Source: Idiomarina baltica OS145
GTDB lineage: Bacteria; Pseudomonadota; Gammaproteobacteria; Enterobacterales; Alteromonadaceae
Reading direction: 5' to 3'
DNA: 44,747 bases
Assembly: GCF_000152885.1 (NCBI RefSeq)
Contig: NZ_CH672407.1
Span: 10,212 to 54,958, forward strand
The notes under the pieces are model-generated. The model did no database searches, was not told the origin of the DNA, and saw only the letters and a program-made list of their open reading frames with translations. The position numbers and the translations under genes are program-made. Of the stretch, positions 26,731-34,930 are shown one piece after another (the first letter of the stretch is position 1; each line of letters starts with the position of its first letter).

Positions 26731-27859
26731 TTAAAACGTCGTTCAGGAATCGGTGACCGAGCTGACTTAGCTGCCAATGGTCACCGTCTGATTCGACCCA
26801 GCCTTTTCTCTTGGCTTCGTCTAGTGCACGGTCACCGTGTTCGATCGGTAAGCCGGTAAAGTCAGTAAACTGCTGTTTAGATACAGGCTGAAATAGACGA
26901 AATTGGTTCATGAAGAACTCGAAGCTTCGCTCTTCGGGGTCAACATCCCACTCCCGATAACGTAACGCGCGCGTCAAATCGAGATAGCCCTGAGGATGTT
27001 TCACCTTTTCGCAACGCCGTATTTTATGTTGCTCTGGGAGGGTTATTTTACTGTGTGCTCCACAACCGATACCTAAATAGTCACCAAACTCCCAATAGTT
27101 AGTGTTGTGTAGACTTTGGTGCCCGGGTTTACAGTAAGCACTGACTTCGTATTGCTGATAACCGGCTTTCAGTAATCTCTCGTGGCCGCGTTGATAGATG
27201 GCCCATAGCGTATCGTCATCGGGCAGTTGAGGTGGTCGGCTGGCAAACATAGTGTTGGGTTCGATGGTCAGCTGATACCATGAAATATGAGGTGGATTTA
27301 GTGCAATAACACCTTCAAGATCGCTCAGTGCGTCGTGCGCCGATTGACCGGGCAAACCATGCATCAAGTCCAGGTTAAAGCTCTTCAGAGGTAACTGACT
27401 GGCGTGCTCTGCCGCGGTGCGAGCTTGCAACGGGTCATGGATACGACCGAGTGTACGTAAGTGTTCTGCATTGAGGCTTTGAATACCGATAGAGAGTCTG
27501 TTGACACCCGCGTTGATGAAGCCCGCAAAGCGCTCTACCTCGAAAGTTCCTGGGTTAGCTTCCAACGTGATCTCGCAATCACTGGCAAGAGTCAGGCGTT
27601 TGCGCACGCCATCAAGTAACCGTTGAATCCCCTCCGCAGTAATCACGCTTGGGGTTCCTCCGCCAATAAAAATAGATTGGATAGCGCGACCTTGCACGCC
27701 GCCGAGATCGGCTGATAGGTCATCTAGCAAGCGACTTATATAAGCTTGTTCAGGAATGCTACCTTGTATTTTGTGCGAGTTAAAGTCGCAGTAGGGGCAC
27801 TTCTCGACACACCATGGAATATGGATATACAGCGATAACGGTGGAAGCGTAAGTGACAT
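26708..27859 (-). CDS. hemW: Radical SAM heme chaperone HemW
   Basis: Heme-binding radical SAM family member related to HemN, with heme delivery to respiratory enzymes shown for E. coli and Lactococcus HemW. The cluster motif is CVEKCPYC (CxxxCxxC), followed by [15 protein letters not shown] and [11 protein letters not shown] are SAM-binding regions, and LSIGIQSLN is typical. At 383 residues it fits. It starts 1 nt after the rdgB stop, the conserved rdgB-hemW pair. Confidence 0.96.
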   Translation of the reverse strand: MSLTLPPLSLYIHIPWCVEKCPYCDFNSHKIQGSIPEQAYISRLLDDLSADLGGVQGRAIQSIFIGGGTPSVITAEGIQRLLDGVRKRLTLASDCEITLEANPGTFEVERFAGFINAGVNRLSIGIQSLNAEHLRTLGRIHDPLQARTAAEHASQLPLKSFNLDLMHGLPGQSAHDALSDLEGVIALNPPHISWYQLTIEPNTMFASRPPQLPDDDTLWAIYQRGHERLLKAGYQQYEVSAYCKPGHQSLHNTNYWEFGDYLGIGCGAHSKITLPEQHKIRRCEKVKHPQGYLDLTRALRYREWDVDPEERSFEFFMNQFRLFQPVSKQQFTDFTGLPIEHGDRALDEAKRKGWVESDGDHWQLSQLGHRFLNDVLTTLLSET

Positions 27860-27860
27860 A

Positions 27861-28475
27861 TTAGGCCTGTTCTGCTATGTGTTGCAGTAATTGGGAGAGT
27901 GCTTTACCACGGTGACTCAATTGCTGTTTAGCGGCTTTATCGAGCTGGGCTGCTGAACACTGCTGGTCAGCGATATAAAAAATTGGATCGTACCCGAAAC
28001 CGTGGTCACCTTGCGGGTGCGTTAAGAGCTCGCCGTGCCATTGCCCGTGACAGATTAACGGCGTTGGATCGGCAGCATGGCGCATATAAACCAGTACGCA
28101 ATGAAAGCGAGCTTGGCGTTGCTTTATGCTCGACATATCCGCAAGTAAACGCTCGATGTTATCTTGATCGGTCGCATGCTCGCCCGCATAACGCGCCGAG
28201 TAAACGCCTGGTGCACCGTCGAGCGCAGGAATTTCGAGGCCAGAGTCATCCGCTATGGCGGGTAATCCCGTATGTAGACAGGCATTACGCGCCTTAATGA
28301 TGGCGTTTTCTACAAACGTTGTGCCGGTTTCTTCTGCTTCGGGCACGTTCCATTCACTCTGTGGTCGGACTTGCCAAGACTGAGTTGCCTGTTGGCTCGC
28401 CAACATCGCTTGCAGCTCGCTCACTTTTCCTTGGTTTCCAGTTGCGAGCACTAGGGTAAAGTCGCTTGTTATCAT
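27861..28475 (-). CDS. rdgB: dITP/XTP pyrophosphatase RdgB
   Basis: Hydrolyses dITP, ITP and XTP to monophosphates, keeping deaminated purines out of nucleic acids. Signatures are LVLATGNQGKVSEL, the metal/catalytic site ADDSGLEIPAL followed by GAPGVYSARYAGE, and GFGYDPIFY near the C-terminus. At 204 residues it is normal. It is the first gene of the rdgB-hemW unit, divergent from nhaP2 with a 115-nt spacer. Confidence 0.97.
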   Translation of the reverse strand: MITSDFTLVLATGNQGKVSELQAMLASQQATQSWQVRPQSEWNVPEAEETGTTFVENAIIKARNACLHTGLPAIADDSGLEIPALDGAPGVYSARYAGEHATDQDNIERLLADMSSIKQRQARFHCVLVYMRHAADPTPLICHGQWHGELLTHPQGDHGFGYDPIFYIADQQCSAAQLDKAAKQQLSHRGKALSQLLQHIAEQA

Positions 28476-28590
28476 AGAAAAATCTCAAGTCAAATCGGTG
28501 ACATCATGATACCGTTTGAACGTGCCTTTTAAAATCAATGATTCATAATAAGCGGCACGGATAAAATAAAAGAATAAAAGGAGAATGCAC

Positions 28591-30318
28591 TTGGATGCTG
28601 CAAATACACTGATTTTAGTGTGTGGTTTTTTGTTAGTGGTGAGTATCCTTGCAGGAATTATTTCTAATCGCTTGGGTGCACCGATTCTACTCGTGTTTCT
28701 TGTCGTGGGTATGCTCGCGGGAACCGATGGTGTGCTCGGGTTAAGTTTTGATAGCCCTAATATTGCGTTTTTCATCGGCTCTATCGCATTAGTGATTATC
28801 CTATTTGATGGTGGCATGCGCACCAATCCTGAGCGCTTTAGGGTTGCACTTTGGCCCGCTATTAGTTTGGCAACTATCGGGGTGGCCTTAACCTGCACCT
28901 TGGTTGCAACGACAGCGGTATATTTATTCGATCTACCTTGGACGGCTGCCTTATTGATAGGCGCCATTTTAAGTTCTACCGACGCGGCCGCTGTATTTGG
29001 TATCTTTCAGTCGCAGGGTTTACAGATTAAAGAGCGGGTCGGTGCGACACTTGAGATAGAGTCAGGTAGCAACGACCCGATGGCGGTTATCCTCACGCTG
29101 ACCATGACCAGCGCTGCCGCATCTGGCGAATTTTCAGCGTGGTATCACATGGTGGGAAATGTCGCCTGGCAGCTTGCAGGTGGCTTGGCGATGGGATGGT
29201 TAGCGGGTCGTGCATTCATTATTGCAGCCAGGAAATTACCGCTGAGTTTCTCATTTCTACCCTTATTAGCGATTGCCAGTGCCGTGATGATCTATGCACT
29301 GACTGCATTTTTGGGTGCCAGCGGTTTCTTAGCGGTGTACTTAATGGGCTTCGTTATTGGCAATTCGCGTCTACCACAACTTGTGCATATTCTGCATGTA
29401 CAGGATGGGCTAGCTTGGTTAAGTCAAATTAGCATGTTTCTTATACTTGGCTTATTAGTAACACCTTCACATGTTGTTCAATACTTACCTGTCGCAGTGG
29501 GTGTTGCCTTTACGCTGATATTCGTAGCGCGTCCGATAGCAGTCTTGGTGAGTTTACTCCCATTCAGCTTTCCCTGGCGTGAACAAGTGTTCATCAGCTG
29601 GGTCGGATTACGTGGGGCGGTACCTATTATCTTAGCCCTATTTCCATGGTTGAGTGGTGTTGAGCAACAAGAGCTCTATTTCGATGTCGCATTTGTCGTA
29701 GTGCTCATCTCTCTAATCATTCAAGGCTGGACCATCGCGCCTGTGGCGCGTTGGTTACAGTTAGAAGTTCCCAAACGTCCGGAACCGGCGCAACGGATGC
29801 CATTGGCGTCTGTTTCGAGTCGCGAAGCACTCGAAGTTTGGTCTTATCCTATCGATAAGGATTCTCCCGCCTGTGATCACGCGTGGAAAGAGCTCAAGTT
29901 GACCGCCCCTGCGACTTTTGTCGGTGTTATTCGTGACGGTGACTGGCTGCAACCCGAGACACAACCTATTGTGCGTGAGGGGGATGTACTGCTAGTGACT
30001 GCAACAGTCAAAGATATTGATGAGGTGAGTCGTATCTTAGCATCCGGCGGTAAGGGCATGCAGATGAGTGATAAAGGCTTCTTCGGTGACTTTACTTTAA
30101 GGGGCGACTTGACCATTGCCGAGCTGGCGAGCGTATATCCGGCAGGCGATGTGGATGAATCTATCCTCAGCATGACTCTTAATGACCACTTTAAGGACAA
30201 GTTCCATCGTCGCGTAGTTATCGGTGATAGCTTGGTTATTGGCGCGTTGACAGTGACAGTGCGTAGCTTAAATAAAACAGGTGATATTGAAGCGGTGGGT
30301 GTTAAAGCAAAAGAGTGA
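28591..30318 (+). CDS. nhaP2: K+/H+ antiporter NhaP2 (CvrA), CPA1 family
   Basis: Inner-membrane cation:proton antiporter with about twelve transmembrane segments over residues 1-390. The core includes GAILSSTDAAAVFG and LEIESGSNDPMAV, typical of CPA1 ion-binding sites. An RCK_C-like cytoplasmic domain (VGVIRDGDWLQPETQPIVREGDVLLV) and a CorC-like C-terminus follow, as in NhaP2. An in-frame ATG exists at 28585, but it sits 1 nt after GGAG. The TTG at 28591 has AAGGAG at good spacing and gives MDAANTLIL, like the E. coli N-terminus MDATTIISL. The gene interrupts the otherwise conserved yggT-rdgB-hemW order. It shares a terminator hairpin with the converging DUF4426 gene. Confidence 0.9.
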   Translation: MDAANTLILVCGFLLVVSILAGIISNRLGAPILLVFLVVGMLAGTDGVLGLSFDSPNIAFFIGSIALVIILFDGGMRTNPERFRVALWPAISLATIGVALTCTLVATTAVYLFDLPWTAALLIGAILSSTDAAAVFGIFQSQGLQIKERVGATLEIESGSNDPMAVILTLTMTSAAASGEFSAWYHMVGNVAWQLAGGLAMGWLAGRAFIIAARKLPLSFSFLPLLAIASAVMIYALTAFLGASGFLAVYLMGFVIGNSRLPQLVHILHVQDGLAWLSQISMFLILGLLVTPSHVVQYLPVAVGVAFTLIFVARPIAVLVSLLPFSFPWREQVFISWVGLRGAVPIILALFPWLSGVEQQELYFDVAFVVVLISLIIQGWTIAPVARWLQLEVPKRPEPAQRMPLASVSSREALEVWSYPIDKDSPACDHAWKELKLTAPATFVGVIRDGDWLQPETQPIVREGDVLLVTATVKDIDEVSRILASGGKGMQMSDKGFFGDFTLRGDLTIAELASVYPAGDVDESILSMTLNDHFKDKFHRRVVIGDSLVIGALTVTVRSLNKTGDIEAVGVKAKE

Positions 30319-30334
30319 GCAGGCGCTCACTCTT
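30311..30334. terminator. Hairpin spanning the stop codons of nhaP2 and the DUF4426 gene
   Basis: A perfect 10-bp stem (AAGAGTGAGC 30311-30320 with GCTCACTCTT 30325-30334) with loop AGGC. The nhaP2 stop lies in the left arm and the converging gene's stop in the right arm. T-rich tracts follow in both directions (T6 on the plus strand after a 6-nt gap), so it should act as a shared bidirectional terminator. Confidence 0.75.
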
Positions 30335-30767
30335 GATACATTTTTTGCTCAAATTCAAGGCGATGGCTATGACCCGCTGAATCGCGGATATCAATTTTAA
30401 AGCGCATTAACTCTTCATCACCAAATAAAAAATCGGCAATGTAATAGACGCTTGTGCCCTCATCAATTTTTTGGAACTGCAATGTCTGTACGCCACCGCG
30501 AGGGTTTATCACGTGGCCTTTTAAGTCTGCAGCGACCGACTGTTGGTTAGAACGATTCAAGACCGCAATATTTACCAATCCTGACTTCTCACTGCGCTGG
30601 ATGTCATAGGTTGAAGCGATCTCGGGCGTTAGAAACGTCGAGTTAAACGCGTTGTAATGAACATCCCACTCGCCCAACTGCTGTTTTTGTTCAGCGAGCG
30701 AAGCACCCGTAAAGGTGCTCGCTGCCAATAATAGTGTGAAGGTTAAATAACGACTCAATTGATGCAT
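30327..30767 (-). CDS. DUF4426 family exported protein
   Basis: A 146-residue protein of unknown function with a signal peptide (hydrophobic to about residue 25, cleavage near ASLA). EWDVHYNAFNSTFLTPEIASTYDI is characteristic of the DUF4426 family. It is likely periplasmic and beta-rich. It is the last gene of the yggS-proC-yggT unit, 9 nt after yggT. Its constant presence beside these genes in marine gammaproteobacteria hints at a linked envelope role, but no activity is known to me. Confidence 0.85.
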   Translation of the reverse strand: MHQLSRYLTFTLLLAASTFTGASLAEQKQQLGEWDVHYNAFNSTFLTPEIASTYDIQRSEKSGLVNIAVLNRSNQQSVAADLKGHVINPRGGVQTLQFQKIDEGTSVYYIADFLFGDEELMRFKIDIRDSAGHSHRLEFEQKMYQE

Positions 30768-30776
30768 TGTGTGCTC

Positions 30777-31304
30777 CTATACGCCAATTAAGATGCGTAA
30801 GAACTGAATCGCAATAATGACAATTAACACCGATAGATCTAAGCCTCCTAGCGGCGGAATGATACGTCGCACGGGCGCAAGAAAGGGCTCTGTCAATTGA
30901 TACAACATCGCTTCCATCGGGTTATAGCCTTGGGAAAACCAGCTCAACAGCGCGCGGATAATTAGGATCCAGAATAGGGTGGTTAAAAATGCACTAACGG
31001 TAGACAGTAAGCCCTGAACAACAATTACCAAGGGGTTCACCGGGATGTCATTTAACCAAACCAGCGCTCCTATTTTGAGCATGCCTAGCGCAATAGCGAG
31101 TATTAAACACGCTAAATCTATGCGACCTTTAGATGGAATCACTTTGCGCAAGGGACCCAACAAAGGCTCGGTTGCTTTGACAACAAACTGACTGAGCGGA
31201 TTATAGTAATCCGCTCGAACAGCTTGCATCCAGAGTCGCAAAATAACCACAATCGAGTAAAGTTCGATTAAGGTGGTCAGAAGAAACTGCATTGCGTTAT
31301 TCAT
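30777..31304 (-). CDS. yggT: YggT family membrane protein
   Basis: Integral membrane protein with two tandem YggT repeats. Each has the form hydrophobic helix, short loop, then PLLGPLRKVIPSKGRIDL (first) or PFLAPVRRIIPPLGGLDLS (second), and a second helix. At 175 residues it is normal. Its function is poorly defined; relatives have been linked to osmotic tolerance and, in plastids, to cytochrome assembly and nucleoid positioning. It lies 8 nt downstream of proC. Confidence 0.94.
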   Translation of the reverse strand: MNNAMQFLLTTLIELYSIVVILRLWMQAVRADYYNPLSQFVVKATEPLLGPLRKVIPSKGRIDLACLILAIALGMLKIGALVWLNDIPVNPLVIVVQGLLSTVSAFLTTLFWILIIRALLSWFSQGYNPMEAMLYQLTEPFLAPVRRIIPPLGGLDLSVLIVIIAIQFLRILIGV

Positions 31305-31312
31305 GGTCGCTC

Positions 31313-32134
31313 CTAAAACAGATCCGCCATTTCTTGATTACGTTTCACTGCGGCTTTCACAGCATCGGCCGAAATGTTATGCAGATCGCGTTGTTGATAG
31401 ACTTCTACGCCTTTTGCGGTTGAGCCGCCCTTACTGGTTACTTGCTTGCGTAAATCTTCTAATGTTAAGTCGCTTTCTTTCGCCATTTGTGCGGCACCTA
31501 AACAGGTTTGCTGAACCATAGCGCGCGCTTTTTCTGGGTCAAAGCCGAGTTCCGTTGCGCCTTTGGCTAAACTATCCATAAATTCGAAGAAGTACGCTGG
31601 GCCACTGCCCGCAACGGCGCCTAGGATATCGAGTTGATCCTCATCGGCGACCCACAAGGTATCACCCACGCCATCGAATACGTCAGTCACATAGGCTTTA
31701 TCTTTGTCATCGGCGCTATCGGTCACTAAACCTGACATGCCCTGACCGACCAACGATGGCGTATTAGGCATCACGCGGATGATGGTGATGTCATCACCTA
31801 AATAAGTGCGGTATTTCGGCATACGAATACCAGCAGCGATGGTGATAATCAGTTTGTCGGCAAGGTTACTGACTTTGCTTTTAATATCAGCACAAACTTG
31901 TTCCATTAATTGCGGCTTAACTGAGAGCACGATAACGTCGGCTTGCTCAATAACCTCAATATTGTCTTGGCTAGTATTGACGCCTAAGTTGGACTTCATC
32001 TTTTCAAGTTTCTCAGGGCTCGGGTTGCTGACAAAAACATGGTCAGCTGGATAGCCACTTTTGCACATGCCACCAACGATGCTTTGTGTCATGTTACCTG
32101 CGCCAATAAATGCGATCTTACGAATATCGTTCAT
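31313..32134 (-). CDS. proC: Pyrroline-5-carboxylate reductase ProC
   Basis: NAD(P)H-dependent last step of proline synthesis. The Rossmann motif is IAFIGAGNMTQSI. VAGSGPAYFFEFMDSL and the C-terminal TSKGGSTAKGVEV are diagnostic. An upstream in-frame GTG (32140) overlaps the yggS stop, but the GGGAG sequence sits 5 nt before ATG 32134, so that ATG (273 residues, MNDIRKIAF) is chosen. It lies in the yggS operon away from proBA, as in many gammaproteobacteria. Confidence 0.96.
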   Translation of the reverse strand: MNDIRKIAFIGAGNMTQSIVGGMCKSGYPADHVFVSNPSPEKLEKMKSNLGVNTSQDNIEVIEQADVIVLSVKPQLMEQVCADIKSKVSNLADKLIITIAAGIRMPKYRTYLGDDITIIRVMPNTPSLVGQGMSGLVTDSADDKDKAYVTDVFDGVGDTLWVADEDQLDILGAVAGSGPAYFFEFMDSLAKGATELGFDPEKARAMVQQTCLGAAQMAKESDLTLEDLRKQVTSKGGSTAKGVEVYQQRDLHNISADAVKAAVKRNQEMADLF

Positions 32135-32136
32135 TA

Positions 32137-32832
32137 TCACTCCCGTTGTCCAAAAATTGCACTTCCAATACGTACCATGTTAGCACCTGCGTGTATTGCT
32201 TGTCGCATATCACCGCTCATTCCCATAGAAAGGGTGTCAACAGATGGGTGCAGTTGTTGCAGCTGTTGGTAAAGTTCACGCATGCTCGTGAAGCTATCAA
32301 GTTGCTGCTTTTCATCGGTATCTGCTTCTAAGATGGTCATGATGCCGCGTAGTTTCAAGTGCGGGCACTTGCTGACAAACTTTGCGAGTGCATTAATATC
32401 ACTTTTTTTTACACCGGATTTATTCGGGTCGTTATCGATATTTACCTGTAAGAGTACATTGAGCGGGGGCAAAGCACCTGAGCGCTGGTCATTTAAACGA
32501 CGAGCAATTTTCTCTCGATCGATACTTTGAACCCAGTCAAAGTGTTCAGCGACAAGTTTAGTTTTATTGGACTGTAGCGGACCAATAAAGTGCCAGGTTA
32601 TATCCAGCGCTTGCAACTGTTGCACCTTGGCAACCCCTTCTTGAACATAATTCTCAGCAAATTCGCGTTGGCCGGCTTCGTACGCAACCCGAATTGCTTC
32701 GGCTGAATGCTTTTTACTCACAGCGAGCAGCCGCACGGACTCCCTATAGGTAGTCTGTTCGGCCATAGCGTTAATGTTTTGACGAATTTGTCCAAGACTT
32801 TTGACAATATTTTCTGCTACCTTGGTCACCAT
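32137..32832 (-). CDS. yggS: PLP homeostasis protein YggS
   Basis: PLP-binding TIM-barrel protein that buffers free PLP. The lysine is K40 (AVSKKH). GQREFAENYVQEG, WHFIGPLQSNK and the C-terminal MSGDMRQAIHAGANMVRIG are family features. The frame is open from a TTG at 32862, but ATG 32832 gives the normal N-terminus and has AAGGAA before it. This leaves only 32 nt to the divergent pilT start, so the promoters of the two genes must reach into each other's coding sequence. Confidence 0.95.
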   Translation of the reverse strand: MVTKVAENIVKSLGQIRQNINAMAEQTTYRESVRLLAVSKKHSAEAIRVAYEAGQREFAENYVQEGVAKVQQLQALDITWHFIGPLQSNKTKLVAEHFDWVQSIDREKIARRLNDQRSGALPPLNVLLQVNIDNDPNKSGVKKSDINALAKFVSKCPHLKLRGIMTILEADTDEKQQLDSFTSMRELYQQLQQLHPSVDTLSMGMSGDMRQAIHAGANMVRIGSAIFGQRE

Positions 32833-32864
32833 TATTCCTTGTTTATCAGATAGAGAATTCAACG

Positions 32865-33899
32865 ATGAATGTAAGCGAACTGCTTTCCTTTAGTATGAAG
32901 CAATCGGCTTCAGATTTGCATCTTTCTGCAGGCAGTGTGCCTATGATACGAGTGGATGGTGATATTCGACCACTTAAAATGGACCCTCATTCACATCAAG
33001 AACTTCGTACCATGTTGTTCGATATTATGTCAGAAGGTCAGCAGGAAGAGTTTAACGAGCGTTTCGAATGTGACTTCTCGTTTTCCATTGAGTCTGTTGC
33101 GCGCTTCCGTGTCAACGTTTTCACTCAACGGCACGGTATCGCGGCTGCCTTCCGGGTCATCCCAAGCGAAGTTACGACCTTAGAAGAGCTCAATGCGCCA
33201 GAGATATTTAAAGACATTGTCGATGCGCCTCGCGGTTTGGTGTTGGTTACAGGACCCACGGGATCGGGTAAGTCAACAACGTTGGCGGCGATGGTTGATT
33301 ACATTAACCGTTCACGTTCACAACATATTTTAACAATTGAAGATCCGATTGAGTTTGTGCATGAGAATAAACAAAGCTTAATCAGTCAACGCGAAGTGCA
33401 TCGTGATACACGCAGCTTTGAAGCCGCTTTACGCTCGGCGTTGCGGGAAGACCCGGATGTCATTTTGGTCGGTGAGATGCGCGACTTGCAAACCATTCGC
33501 TTAGCCATGACTGCGGCAGAAACCGGGCATTTGGTGTTGGGTACGTTGCATACCACTTCAGCGCCTAAAACCGTTGATCGTATTATTGATGTGTTCCCTG
33601 GAGACGATAAACCCATGGTGCGCTCGATGCTCTCAGAATCATTACGGGCAGTCATTTCGCAAAGCTTATTAAAACGCGTGGGCGGAGGTCGTGTGGCGGC
33701 ACATGAGATCATGCTGACAACCCCGGCGATTAAGAACTTGATTCGGGAGGATAAAGTCGCACAAATGTACTCTGTTATCCAGACGGGACAGGAGAAAGGA
33801 ATGCAAACACTCGATCAGTCGTTAAAGAAATTACTCTCGCGAGGCGATATAGATAGTGAAGAGGCGCGTCGTTGCGCTGCGAATAAAGAGGATTTCTAG
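32865..33899 (+). CDS. pilT: Type IV pilus retraction ATPase PilT
   Basis: Hexameric cytoplasmic ATPase that drives pilus retraction and twitching. The N-terminal PAS-like domain begins MNVSELLSFSMKQSASDLHLSAG. Walker A is GPTGSGKST with K136, the same number as in Pseudomonas PilT. An Asp box, Walker B (VILVGEMRD) and a His box (LVLGTLHT) follow. The C-terminal AIKNLIRE motif is specific to PilT and needed for retraction. No pilU follows; instead a PhoD-like gene starts on the last base of the stop codon (TAGTG). Confidence 0.96.
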   Translation: MNVSELLSFSMKQSASDLHLSAGSVPMIRVDGDIRPLKMDPHSHQELRTMLFDIMSEGQQEEFNERFECDFSFSIESVARFRVNVFTQRHGIAAAFRVIPSEVTTLEELNAPEIFKDIVDAPRGLVLVTGPTGSGKSTTLAAMVDYINRSRSQHILTIEDPIEFVHENKQSLISQREVHRDTRSFEAALRSALREDPDVILVGEMRDLQTIRLAMTAAETGHLVLGTLHTTSAPKTVDRIIDVFPGDDKPMVRSMLSESLRAVISQSLLKRVGGGRVAAHEIMLTTPAIKNLIREDKVAQMYSVIQTGQEKGMQTLDQSLKKLLSRGDIDSEEARRCAANKEDF

Positions 33900-34930
33900 T
33901 GATACGACTCGGGTGCGCGGTTGTCATTTTGACCCTTTCGCTGGCTGTTCAGGCGCAGCAATCTACACGTATTGCGCTAGGTTGTTGTGTCGACCAGAGT
34001 GAGCGACAGGCGGTATGGGATGCGTTGAACCTGGCTGAACCCGAGGTGTTTGCTTTACTCGGTAATGGGGTTGCTGCAAACGCTGATGATATGGATGACT
34101 TACTTGCGGCGTACGAGGTGTTTAATCGTTACCGAGGTCCGCGGATGCTACGCAGAAACAGCGCTTTTGTCTCGACGTGGGGAGAGGATGATTACAGTAT
34201 TGATGGACACGTCGGTGCTGACAACCCGCAACGTTATGCGGTACGCAATCACTTTTTGACCTTTTGGCGTGAGCCGCTGACGTCTGAACGTATGTTCCAA
34301 GAGCATGGTATTGCTAAAAGCTTTATCATCGGGGAAGCGCCGCAGCGGGTACAGGTGATTTTATTGGACACGCGCTGGGCGCGCGAGCCGTTAAAGAAAA
34401 GAGGTTTGCTTGAGCGAGTCAGCCTTTACTTCGATGACAATAATGGTCCCCTACAAGTGGGTGACGCCAATAGACTGCTGGGTGAAGGCCAATGGCAGTG
34501 GTTAGAACAGCAACTGTCGAAAGAAGCAGAAATACGTATTTTGCTTTCTGAAATGCCATTTTTAGCACCACAGAACGGATATCCGAGTTGGGCGTTGTTT
34601 ACACAGGAGCAGAAGCGACTGTTTGCGCTACTAAAAAATCTCAATGTAAAGCACGTTTTATTGGGCCATGGTGGTATTAACTTTGGGCAAATTGTCAAAG
34701 CGCCTCAGTTACTAGACTATCCTGTTTGGCAAGTCAGTTCGGGCACCATTAATAGAGACAATGGGACGCCGTATCAGTTTAGTCAGCGACAAGGTTTGGG
34801 CGAGCCAAGTACGCGGTTTGGTATGATCGAGATTACATGGTCAGAACAACCGACCGTGACACTCTCATTGAGAGACGTCAACGGGCGGCCATTGACTCAA
34901 ACGACAATTAATTTGCGTGACTTGCAGTAA
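33899..34930 (+). CDS. PhoD-like (alkaline phosphatase D family) protein with lost metal ligands
   Basis: An exported 343-residue protein; the signal peptide ends near VQAQ. The whole length aligns by eye with PhoD-type phosphodiesterases (RIALGCC, VQVILLDTRW, QWQWLEQQLS, WALFTQEQKRLFALL). All three metal-binding motifs are changed: GDNIY is GNGVA (N56); WDDHDY is WGEDDY (G95, E96, D97); and the late GDRH is GGIN (G259, N261). It therefore looks like a pseudoenzyme that keeps the fold. Translation starts at GTG 33899, overlapping the pilT stop by 1 nt. Its 3' end overlaps the amidase gene by 23 nt. Its role is unknown; a pilus or envelope accessory function is only a guess. Confidence 0.8.
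   Translation: MIRLGCAVVILTLSLAVQAQQSTRIALGCCVDQSERQAVWDALNLAEPEVFALLGNGVAANADDMDDLLAAYEVFNRYRGPRMLRRNSAFVSTWGEDDYSIDGHVGADNPQRYAVRNHFLTFWREPLTSERMFQEHGIAKSFIIGEAPQRVQVILLDTRWAREPLKKRGLLERVSLYFDDNNGPLQVGDANRLLGEGQWQWLEQQLSKEAEIRILLSEMPFLAPQNGYPSWALFTQEQKRLFALLKNLNVKHVLLGHGGINFGQIVKAPQLLDYPVWQVSSGTINRDNGTPYQFSQRQGLGEPSTRFGMIEITWSEQPTVTLSLRDVNGRPLTQTTINLRDLQ

Noticed and set aside
28485-28967. 160-residue frame on the minus strand opposite nhaP2
   Set aside because: It is antisense to the conserved first membrane segments of nhaP2, has no ribosome site or recognisable motif, and its composition looks like a reverse reading of a membrane protein.
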